From the NCBI GenBank assembly GCA_017390245.1, contig JAFPCE010000110.1, forward strand, positions 1 through 6,735: 6,735 nt of DNA, read 5' to 3'. The first letter of the stretch is position 1. Each line of letters starts with the position of its first letter. A program made the position numbers and the translations under genes. Under the pieces are notes generated by a model. The model did not search any database and was not told where the DNA came from. It worked only from the letters and a program-made list of their open reading frames with translations. Source of the DNA: Selenomonadaceae bacterium (lineage in GTDB: Bacteria; Bacillota; Negativicutes; Selenomonadales; Selenomonadaceae). Below are positions 1 through 5,476 of this stretch, one piece after another.

Positions 1-933
1 ATGACAAGTCCAGGTGAGCTGGCAGAGTTTTTTGGCTTTACTGATGCAGAAGTGAAGGGGTTATGCACAGAGTATAATTGGGATTATGATGAGTTAAAAG
101 ATTGGTATGACGGCTATGAATTATCCGTCTATAAACAGAAAACAGAGTATAGATATTCTATTTACAACCCAAAATCTGTGACTGCGGCCATAGATTTTGG
201 TAAATGTGATACCTATTGGAATCGTACTGAGACCTATGAGGCCTTGAAACAGTATATCCAGATGAATATGGATGGTCTGAAGGATGCCATAGTTACCATG
301 ATGGCAGGTGGCTCTGTAGAGATTAACCCAGATACCTTTGTGAATGATATGACCACCTTCAGCAACAGGGATGATGTGATGACTCTCCTGGTGCACTTAG
401 GATATTTAAGCTACAATGCCAAGGATAAGACTGTGTCTATACCTAACCGTGAGGTAGCCAAGGAATACTACAATGCCGTCAGCACTATGGACTGGAAAAA
501 TGTGATGGTAGCTATTACTGATTCTAAGCAGCTGCTGCAGAATGTGCTGGAGGGACAAGCTGAACTGGTAGCAGCAGGTATAGATAAGGCCCATGAGGAA
601 ATATCCATCTTAAAGTACAATGATGAAAATTCCCTGAGCTGCGTGATAGGCCTGGCCTTTTATAGTGCCAGAGAGTTTTATCAGACAATCCGGGAAATGC
701 CAGCAGGCAGAGGCTTTGCGGATATAGTATTCCTGCCACTGCCAAATCATGCAGATAAGCCAGCCATCCTCATAGAGCTGAAGTGGGACCAGGAGGCAGA
801 CACAGCCATCCGTCAGATACATGAAAAACGGTATGATGGCGTCTTGAAGGGCTATGAGGGGAATATTATCCTGGCAGGGATAAGCTACGATAAAACAACT
901 AAGAAACATAGCTGTATTATAGAAAGAATATGA
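1..933 (+). CDS. Predicted AAA-ATPase/PD-(D/E)XK nuclease protein, copy 1 (C-terminal part, 5' end outside window)
   Basis: This is the C-terminal 310 residues of a protein that matches residues 219-528 of the complete neighbouring copy at 291 of 310 positions (hand alignment, no gaps). The first codon is ATG, but it corresponds to an internal Met just after the ATPase core of copy 2, so the gene most likely continues upstream of the window. A genuinely shortened version starting here cannot be excluded, since no upstream RBS can be inspected. The C-terminus carries a PD-(D/E)XK nuclease signature: GRGFADIVFLP with Asp241, IELKW with Glu259 and Lys261, then AIRQIHEKRY around 269-278. The architecture matches the AAA-ATPase-like (PF09820) plus DUF1703-type nuclease (PF08011) family, whose biological role is not established. 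Its TGA is 26 nt before the likely start of copy 2, so the two are probably co-transcribed. Confidence 0.85.
   Translation: MTSPGELAEFFGFTDAEVKGLCTEYNWDYDELKDWYDGYELSVYKQKTEYRYSIYNPKSVTAAIDFGKCDTYWNRTETYEALKQYIQMNMDGLKDAIVTMMAGGSVEINPDTFVNDMTTFSNRDDVMTLLVHLGYLSYNAKDKTVSIPNREVAKEYYNAVSTMDWKNVMVAITDSKQLLQNVLEGQAELVAAGIDKAHEEISILKYNDENSLSCVIGLAFYSAREFYQTIREMPAGRGFADIVFLPLPNHADKPAILIELKWDQEADTAIRQIHEKRYDGVLKGYEGNIILAGISYDKTTKKHSCIIERI
1..933 (+). repeat. Tandem gene duplication, repeat unit copy A
   Basis: This segment aligns without indels to 1614-2546, an offset of 1613 nt. By hand count about 83 of 933 bases differ (about 91% identity). Bases 1-125 are identical between copies, as are 721-780, whereas 361-420 holds about 19 differences. 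The left limit of the repeat is unknown because it reaches the window edge. Confidence 0.95.
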
Positions 934-949
934 CGCTATACACAAAAGC

Positions 950-954
950 AGGTG
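950..954 (+). promoter_or_regulatory. Ribosome binding site that decides the copy 2 start
   Basis: AGGTG lies 5 nt upstream of the ATG at 960. The in-frame ATG at 930 overlaps the stop of copy 1 (ATGA) but has only a weak purine run (AGAAAG) three bases before it. The protein family typically begins close to the LNPGN...F..ALNSEIYVDK segment, which also favours the start at 960. Confidence 0.6.
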
Positions 955-959
955 ATAAT

Positions 960-2546
960 ATGGGGACATATCTTAATCCAGGCAATACTGCGTTCAAAGA
1001 AGCATTAAATTCCGAGATTTACGTGGACAAGTCTATTCTTATTGATGTTGTAAGTTCCAAGATAGGTACAATGCAGAAATATATATGCGTAAGCAGGCCA
1101 AGAAGATTTGGAAAATCTGTGGCGATGAACATGCTTGCAGCGTATTACAGCCGAGGCTGCAATTCTGAAGCTATTTTTAAAAAATTAGAAATAGCAAAAG
1201 CCGCATCTTTTAAAAAATATCTTAATCGCTATAACGTGATAAGACTCAATATGCAGGAGTTCCTCAGTGATTACCGCAATATAGATGGGATGTTAGCGGC
1301 TATTTCCAAGTATCTTTTAAAGGAATTATTAAAGGTATACCCTGGCATTGATTATATGGATAAGAACAGGCTTCGGAATGTCATGTCAGATATACACGAA
1401 GAAAGTGGTATACAGTTTATTATACTTATAGATGAGTGGGACTGCATTTTCAGGGAATATAAAAAAGATAAAAAATCCCAGGATAAGTATCTGGATTTTC
1501 TGCGGGCCTGGCTAAAGGATCAGGAGTATGTGGGCTTGGTGTATATGACAGGCATACTGCCTATTAAGAAGTATGGGACTCATTCCGCCCTGAATATGTT
1601 CACAGAGTACTCCATGACAAGTCCAGGTGAGCTGGCAGAGTTTTTTGGCTTTACTGATGCAGAAGTGAAGGGGTTATGCACAGAGTATAATTGGGATTAT
1701 GATGAGTTAAAAGATTGGTATGACGGCTATGAATTATCTGTCTATAAACAGAAAATAGAATATAAATGTTCAATTTACAATCCAAAATCTGTAACTGCGG
1801 CCATAGAGTTTGGCAAATGTGATACCTATTGGAACCGTACTGAGACATATGAGGCTTTAAAACAGTATATCCAGATGAACATGGATGGGCTGAAGGATGC
1901 CATAGTTACCATGATGGCAGGTGGTTCTGTGGAGATTAATCCAGATACCTTTGTGAATGATATGTCTACTTTTGAGGGCAGAGACGATGTCATGACATTG
2001 TTGATACATCTTGGGTATTTAAGCTATAATGCCAGGGAAAAGACTGTGTCCATCCCTAACCGTGAGGTTGCCAAGGAATACTACAATGCTGTCAGCACCA
2101 TGGACTGGAAGAATGTGATGACAGCTATTACTGATTCTAAGCAGCTGCTGCAGGATTTGCTTGATGGAAAAGCGGAACTGGTGGCAGCAGGTATAGATAA
2201 AGCCCATGAGGAAATAGCTATACTGCAGTACAATGACGAAAATTCTCTGAGTTGCGTGATAGGCCTGGCCTTTTATAGTGCCAGAGAGTTTTATCAGACC
2301 ATCAGGGAAATGCCAGCAGGCAGAGGCTTTGCTGATATAGTATTCCTGCCACTGCCAAATCATGCAGATAAGCCAGCCATCCTCATAGAGCTGAAATGGG
2401 ACCAGGAGGCAGACACAGCCATCCGCCAGATACACGAAAAACGGTATGATGGCGTCTTGAAGGGCTATGAGGGAAATATTATCCTGGCAGGAATAAGCTA
2501 CGATAAAGCAACTAAGAAGCATAGCTGTATCATAGAGAAAATTTGA
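960..2546 (+). CDS. Predicted AAA-ATPase fused to PD-(D/E)XK nuclease domain, copy 2 (complete)
   Basis: The protein is 528 aa from the ATG at 960; starting at 930 would add ten residues. The N-terminal half is an AAA-ATPase-like domain (PF09820 type). It opens with LNPGNTAFKEALNSEIYVDK, and has a P-loop-like RPRRFGKS at 46-53, a Walker B strand FIILIDEW with Asp158-Glu159, and TGILPIKKYG at 197-206, which looks like the sensor strand. The C-terminus is a DUF1703-type PD-(D/E)XK nuclease fold with Asp459, Glu477 and Lys479 as candidate catalytic residues, followed by the QI..KRY segment. No signal peptide or membrane segment is visible, so it should be cytoplasmic. The family is widespread in anaerobes and often multicopy, but its function is not established; nucleic-acid cleavage powered or gated by ATP is an inference. 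It lies between its paralogue and a HipA-like kinase gene. Eleven of 20 arginines use AGA/AGG, unlike glmS in this window. Confidence 0.9.
   Translation: MGTYLNPGNTAFKEALNSEIYVDKSILIDVVSSKIGTMQKYICVSRPRRFGKSVAMNMLAAYYSRGCNSEAIFKKLEIAKAASFKKYLNRYNVIRLNMQEFLSDYRNIDGMLAAISKYLLKELLKVYPGIDYMDKNRLRNVMSDIHEESGIQFIILIDEWDCIFREYKKDKKSQDKYLDFLRAWLKDQEYVGLVYMTGILPIKKYGTHSALNMFTEYSMTSPGELAEFFGFTDAEVKGLCTEYNWDYDELKDWYDGYELSVYKQKIEYKCSIYNPKSVTAAIEFGKCDTYWNRTETYEALKQYIQMNMDGLKDAIVTMMAGGSVEINPDTFVNDMSTFEGRDDVMTLLIHLGYLSYNAREKTVSIPNREVAKEYYNAVSTMDWKNVMTAITDSKQLLQDLLDGKAELVAAGIDKAHEEIAILQYNDENSLSCVIGLAFYSAREFYQTIREMPAGRGFADIVFLPLPNHADKPAILIELKWDQEADTAIRQIHEKRYDGVLKGYEGNIILAGISYDKATKKHSCIIEKI
1614..2546 (+). 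repeat. Tandem gene duplication, repeat unit copy B
   Basis: This is the second unit of the direct repeat, equal in length to 1-933 and co-linear with it. It covers the linker and nuclease half of copy 2. Whether the ATPase half (960-1613) is also repeated cannot be seen, because the matching part of copy 1 lies outside the window. The similarity stops at the stop codon: the downstream sequences (934 onward and 2547 onward) are unrelated. Confidence 0.95.
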
Positions 2547-2561
2547 TGAATCATCTCAGGG

Positions 2562-2567
2562 AGGAGG
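2562..2567 (+). promoter_or_regulatory. Strong ribosome binding site of the HipA-like kinase gene
   Basis: A perfect AGGAGG sits 7 nt before the ATG at 2575, within the purine run GGGAGGAGGG. It is much stronger than the RBS of the ATPase-nuclease gene, suggesting the kinase is translated independently and efficiently from a shared mRNA. Confidence 0.8.
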
Positions 2568-2574
2568 GAACTGG

Positions 2575-3729
2575 ATGGAAGCTCAGCAGCAAATCATATT
2601 AATGCATAAAGAAACTGAAGTGGCAGCGTTTTTTATTGAGCCGCGTTCTGGTATCATCAGCAGCAGAATTAATGTGCTGGATGAAAAGCATCTTCCTATT
2701 CCAGTCCAATTTGCTCCTGACAATGAATTTTTGACTGTTCAAGCTATGAATAAATGGGTGGCTTGCAGGAGTATCCCTAACTCTCGTAATAATTTATCCC
2801 AATTTCTGAAGCAGTATGATGTGGATTCCAATGTGGCTGCATCCTACAAAAACTTCGGCTTAAATTTATCAGATCAATATTGGTTTAAGCCTGCTGAAAA
2901 ATCAATAACATGGCATGAAGTCAATCTCTTTGGAAATGATTTTGCCACATTGGATTTTTCATTGGGCAGACAATCTTTGTCACCAGACTGCAGTTCCAAT
3001 GGTGAATTGCCTAAAGAATGGAGGATAAGGGCAGGTAAAAGGCTGCTTTATAAAGATGGATCTGGTCCATTAAAGCAGCAGCCGCATAATGAAGTTTTTG
3101 CTGATAAACTTTTAAGTGAAATAATGTTAGATCATGTTTCATACCATTTAGTTAAGGAAAAAGGGAAAATCTTTTCAGTTTGTGAAACTTTTGCAGATGC
3201 AAATACTGAGTATATACCAGCTCTTGATATTATTGGGGTTTTAAGAAAATCTAATAATGATAATGCTTATATGCATTTCTTCCGGTGTGCTGAATCATTA
3301 GGAATACCAATTAATCAGAAGGCTATAGATAATATGCTGTTGTTCGATTACATTATCAATAATACAGACAGGCATTATGGCAATTTCGGCTTTATAAGGG
3401 ATGCCAACACGCTTCAATGGAAAGGCATGGCTCCTATTTTTGATAATGGCAATTCGCTCTGGTATGACCAGGCAGATAAGGACATGGTGGGCAGAAATCA
3501 GCCAGCAAAGCCATTTAGAGATAAATGGGAGTCTCAGTTAAAGCTTATTAGTCATGCTGATTGTGCAGTTTCCAGTCTGACTGCTGGTGTTATAGAAAAT
3601 GCAGCACAAGATGTTTTTGCAGGTGTTGAAAATATATCAGATGCCAGGATAGAGAATATAATACGGCATGTAACGCACAGAAGCCAGATTGCCACGAAGC
3701 TGCTTATTACAAATAATAATTATTTGTGA
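2575..3729 (+). CDS. HipA/CtkA-like serine/threonine protein kinase
   Basis: The protein is 384 aa, shorter than E. coli HipA (440 aa), soluble and without a signal peptide. The C-terminal two-thirds has the marks of the HipA_C/CtkA kinase fold. WRIRAGKRLLYKDG at 149-162 offers Lys160 as the probable ATP-binding lysine, and Glu173 follows in NEVFADKLLSEIM. The catalytic loop is NNTDRHYGNFG (Asp265 as probable base, Asn270 for metal), and FDNGNS (Asp290) is the DFG equivalent. All key kinase positions are therefore present and the enzyme is probably active. The first ~115 residues are an N-terminal extension I cannot assign confidently. HipA phosphorylates glutamyl-tRNA synthetase and is neutralised by HipB; no HipB-like helix-turn-helix gene is visible upstream or downstream here. 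The gene follows the ATPase-nuclease by 28 nt, so it is probably in the same operon. Thirteen of 17 arginines use AGA/AGG. The substrate is unknown. Confidence 0.8.
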   Translation: MEAQQQIILMHKETEVAAFFIEPRSGIISSRINVLDEKHLPIPVQFAPDNEFLTVQAMNKWVACRSIPNSRNNLSQFLKQYDVDSNVAASYKNFGLNLSDQYWFKPAEKSITWHEVNLFGNDFATLDFSLGRQSLSPDCSSNGELPKEWRIRAGKRLLYKDGSGPLKQQPHNEVFADKLLSEIMLDHVSYHLVKEKGKIFSVCETFADANTEYIPALDIIGVLRKSNNDNAYMHFFRCAESLGIPINQKAIDNMLLFDYIINNTDRHYGNFGFIRDANTLQWKGMAPIFDNGNSLWYDQADKDMVGRNQPAKPFRDKWESQLKLISHADCAVSSLTAGVIENAAQDVFAGVENISDARIENIIRHVTHRSQIATKLLITNNNYL

Positions 3730-3735
3730 TAAGCG
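3701..3735. repeat. Long near-perfect palindrome spanning the kinase stop codon
   Basis: The arms 3702-3717 and 3719-3734 are reverse complements at 15 of 16 positions around a single central A at 3718. The one mismatch is a T-G wobble in RNA, and another wobble extends the arms to 3701/3735. The kinase TGA (3727-3729) lies in the right arm. No U-tract follows, so it is not a standard intrinsic terminator. It could be an mRNA 3'-end stabiliser, a dimeric protein site, or a recombination footprint. Confidence 0.75.
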
Positions 3736-3766
3736 TACAAAGCCATAGAGTAATTATGGAATCATT

Positions 3767-3940
3767 ATGTTAACTATGTTCCTGTCTATTACTTGCAGGC
3801 GGCAGGGTAAAGTAGTATTAACAAAAAAAAGATACCAAAGCATAGAGTATAATGTTGGTGATATAAAAGAACAGGATAAAGCTAAGCTGATTCCCAGCGT
3901 TAAAGAAAATAAACATGAGTATAAGATAAATTGCACTTGA
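3767..3940 (+). CDS. Doubtful small ORF (57 aa), possibly a gene remnant
   Basis: This short ORF begins at ATG 3767, or at the in-frame ATG 3776, and ends with TGA at 3938-3940. The C-terminal ~40 residues are hydrophilic and lysine-rich, with stretches such as EYNVGDIKEQDKAKLIP that read like real protein. I do not recognise any family. The Shine-Dalgarno is weak (TGGA at 3757-3760), and the stop falls inside the left arm of the downstream terminator. It may be the tail of a decayed gene or chance. This is the only coding candidate in the 316-nt gap between the kinase and the O-antigen ligase genes. Confidence 0.2.
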   Translation: MLTMFLSITCRRQGKVVLTKKRYQSIEYNVGDIKEQDKAKLIPSVKENKHEYKINCT

Positions 3941-3973
3941 AGTTGATGATTTTAACTTCGGGTGTAATTTTTT
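3929..3973 (+). terminator. Strong intrinsic terminator
   Basis: The arms 3929-3944 and 3954-3969 form a continuous 16-bp stem, with three G-U wobbles and otherwise Watson-Crick pairs, around a 9-nt loop. A run of six T follows at 3968-3973. It marks the end of the ATPase-nuclease/kinase transcription unit and insulates the envelope gene downstream. Confidence 0.9.
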
Positions 3974-3974
3974 A

Positions 3975-4003
3975 TTGGCAAAAGTTGTTGATTACTATAG
4001 AAT
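3975..4003 (+). promoter_or_regulatory. Sigma70-type promoter of the O-antigen ligase gene
   Basis: TTGGCA at 3975-3980 and TAGAAT at 3998-4003 each differ from consensus by one base and are separated by the optimal 17 nt. Transcription would start near 4010, giving a leader of about 35 nt. The -35 box begins immediately after the terminator T-run. The RBS is AAGGGG at 4029-4034, about 11 nt before the ATG. Confidence 0.65.
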
Positions 4004-4045
4004 ATGTATAGGAAATATATGGGATTATAAGGGGACTTTTTTAGT

Positions 4046-5335
4046 ATGAGCTTTGGTGCTGTTAATGATATAGAGAAAAGAATTTTCTACTATTTATGTG
4101 GTTTTGCGCTAGTGAGTAGTGCTTCTATTGCTATTGGCAATATTTTTTTGATATTGACTACTCTGGGGCTGGTGCATCGGCTGCTTCGCAAGCATGATGA
4201 TGTTTTAGCGGTGTTTTGCCGTCACCAGAAGTTTTTTAAGGTTTTGGCTGTGCTGATAGTGGCTATGTTTATTTCCATCATTGGAGCAGAGGATATGGGC
4301 CGGGGATTTAGCGTGCTGAGTGACTATTTTGGTTACCGCCTTATGGGGGTATTGGCAGTAATTTTCTGCATTCATGATAAAAAGAAGCTGCTGATGCTGG
4401 CAGGGCTGACACTGGTATCTATTACCATTAACAACGCTGCAGCTATTTGCCAGAGCTTCCCTCAGTTTGATCCTAACATGAGAAAGGCAGGCTTCCTTTT
4501 CTGCATGGTACAGGGAACAATTTTGACTATAGCTATTCCCATTGCCATGGTGCTTCTGGGAATGAGCTGGACGAAACAAGCTGAAAATAGCGATGTTAGT
4601 GATACTGCTGGTGAGGTGCAGTCTGATTGTAAAAAATGCAAATGTGCTGGCAAAGGCAAGTGGCTGTTAATAGGCTTTTTAGTGGTGGCTTTATTTGCTT
4701 TGTATATAAATGGTACCCGTGGTGCCTGGCTGGCAGCGGCTATTATGATGCTTTGCACGGGCTTGCTTTTGATAAAGAACAAGGTGGTATTGACTGCCAG
4801 TATTTTAGGCTTGCTGGTGTTGCTGGGCTGTAACTACAGCTATAATACATCTTTTCAGCACCGTGCTAATTCCATGGTAGATATGCAGGCAAACAAGGAA
4901 CGGCTTTTTGTCTGGCAAAGCTCTGTTAAGATGATAGAGGATCATCCTATTGTGGGTGTGGGACTGGGTAATTTTGATAAGACCTACAAGGAAAAGTATA
5001 TAAATCCAGCTGCCAAGGAAACCTGGCTGGGGCATGCCCATAACAATGTGCTGCAGTTCTTTGCTGAGGGTGGTGTGATTGGTGGCTGCAGTTTCCTGGC
5101 TTTTTGGTTTTATATGATATGGTTCAGCATCCGAGGCTGGATGAGAAGCAGAAATGCTGGATATATGTGCACCTTCTGTATCGTTATGGGATTGATGCTG
5201 CACGGCCTGACAGAGTATACCTTCGGGGCATCGGTAACAGCTAAATTCTTCTGGTTTGTGCTGGGGCTGAGCCTGCAGTGGATTTATTTAAGCAGTGCAG
5301 AAGCTGGCGTTTCTGAATCTGGGGCAGGTAAATAA
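4046..5335 (+). CDS. O-antigen ligase/polymerase family membrane protein (Wzy_C type, WaaL-like)
   Basis: This is a 429-aa inner-membrane protein with roughly ten to twelve hydrophobic segments, among them about 14-42, 64-81, 98-133, 149-173, 206-222, 227-263, 344-361, 372-391 and 397-415. The Wzy_C (PF04932) signature is clear: GTRGAWLA at 223-230, the KERLFVWQSS...MIEDHPIVGVGLGNF block at 284-310, and GHAHNNVLQFFAEGGVIG at 329-346. Segment 264-343 forms the long loop, expected in the periplasm, that carries Arg286, His330 and His332; Arg and His residues in this loop are needed for WaaL activity. The family joins undecaprenyl-linked O-polysaccharide to lipid A-core (ligase) or polymerises repeat units (Wzy); sequence alone does not separate these, but the single conserved domain and length suit a ligase. 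An unusual Cys-rich hydrophilic stretch, CKKCKC at 195-200, lies between two membrane segments. The gene has its own promoter and no visible terminator before glmS. Confidence 0.85.
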   Translation: MSFGAVNDIEKRIFYYLCGFALVSSASIAIGNIFLILTTLGLVHRLLRKHDDVLAVFCRHQKFFKVLAVLIVAMFISIIGAEDMGRGFSVLSDYFGYRLMGVLAVIFCIHDKKKLLMLAGLTLVSITINNAAAICQSFPQFDPNMRKAGFLFCMVQGTILTIAIPIAMVLLGMSWTKQAENSDVSDTAGEVQSDCKKCKCAGKGKWLLIGFLVVALFALYINGTRGAWLAAAIMMLCTGLLLIKNKVVLTASILGLLVLLGCNYSYNTSFQHRANSMVDMQANKERLFVWQSSVKMIEDHPIVGVGLGNFDKTYKEKYINPAAKETWLGHAHNNVLQFFAEGGVIGGCSFLAFWFYMIWFSIRGWMRSRNAGYMCTFCIVMGLMLHGLTEYTFGASVTAKFFWFVLGLSLQWIYLSSAEAGVSESGAGK

Positions 5336-5362
5336 ATTTTAGTGTGTTATTGTTAAATTATG

Positions 5363-5371
5363 TGGTAAAAT
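5363..5371 (+). promoter_or_regulatory. Candidate extended -10 promoter for glmS
   Basis: TGGTAAAAT has the TGn extension followed by TAAAAT, one base from consensus. No good -35 box sits at 17 nt; the nearest TTG element, TTGTTA at 5350-5355, is too close. Extended -10 promoters can work without a -35. The predicted start near 5378 would leave a leader of about 100 nt. Confidence 0.4.
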
Positions 5372-5385
5372 GAAGTAGTATGTGC

Positions 5386-5416
5386 TACTATGTCATAGGT
5401 GTTTATGGCCATAGTG
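5386..5416 (+). promoter_or_regulatory. Leader hairpin upstream of glmS
   Basis: ACTATG (5387-5392) pairs with CATAGT (5410-5415), and TCATA (5393-5397) pairs with TATGG (5404-5408). This leaves only C5409 bulged and a 6-nt loop, for an 11-bp stem with one wobble; T5386-G5416 may add another. No U-tract follows, so it is not a terminator. It lies downstream of the candidate promoter and about 60 nt before the start codon. It is too small to be a glmS ribozyme. It may stabilise the mRNA or bind a regulator. Confidence 0.45.
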
Positions 5417-5463
5417 CCGTATGATTTTGTATGAAAGCCTATTTGGTTTATTTTGTATTTGAT

Positions 5464-5469
5464 GGAGGT
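5464..5469 (+). promoter_or_regulatory. Ribosome binding site of glmS
   Basis: GGAGGT is placed 7 nt before the ATG at 5477. This fixes the start so that Cys is residue 2, as required for the N-terminal nucleophile of the glutaminase. Confidence 0.85.
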
Positions 5470-5476
5470 TACCATT

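Noticed and set aside
2019..2522. Minus-strand 167-aa ORF within copy 2, with a matching 119-aa ORF opposite copy 1 (610-969)
   Set aside because: Both are antisense shadows of the well-supported nuclease domain. They appear twice only because the gene is duplicated, and the reading is Cys-rich without recognisable motifs.
930..2546. Start of copy 2 at ATG 930 with ATGA overlap to copy 1
   Set aside because: The ATG at 960 has a better placed AGGTG, and the family's conserved N-terminus begins just after it. Translational coupling through 930 remains possible but is less likely.
2545..2555. GATGA-A-TCATC inverted repeat after copy 2 as an operator
   Set aside because: The arms are only 5 bp and it overlaps the stop codon; nothing else supports regulation at this point.
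3848..3853. Perfect TATAAT as a second promoter for the ligase gene
   Set aside because: There is no -35 box at a suitable distance (the nearest, TTAACA, is 24 nt away), and the strong terminator at 3929-3973 would stop its transcript.
3738..3854. Imperfect direct repeat around CATAGAGTA (3744-3752 and 3841-3849)
   Set aside because: The exact match is only 9 bp with loosely similar flanks in AT-rich DNA, which is compatible with chance.
3754..3936. Minus-strand 60-aa hydrophobic ORF resembling a small membrane toxin
   Set aside because: It starts with GTG, has no Shine-Dalgarno, begins inside the terminator stem, and its hydrophobicity is explained by being antisense to a lysine-rich, AT-rich stretch.
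5336..5476. glmS ribozyme
   Set aside because: The spacer is shorter than a typical ribozyme plus its leader, and no characteristic core or pseudoknot pairing could be recognised by eye.
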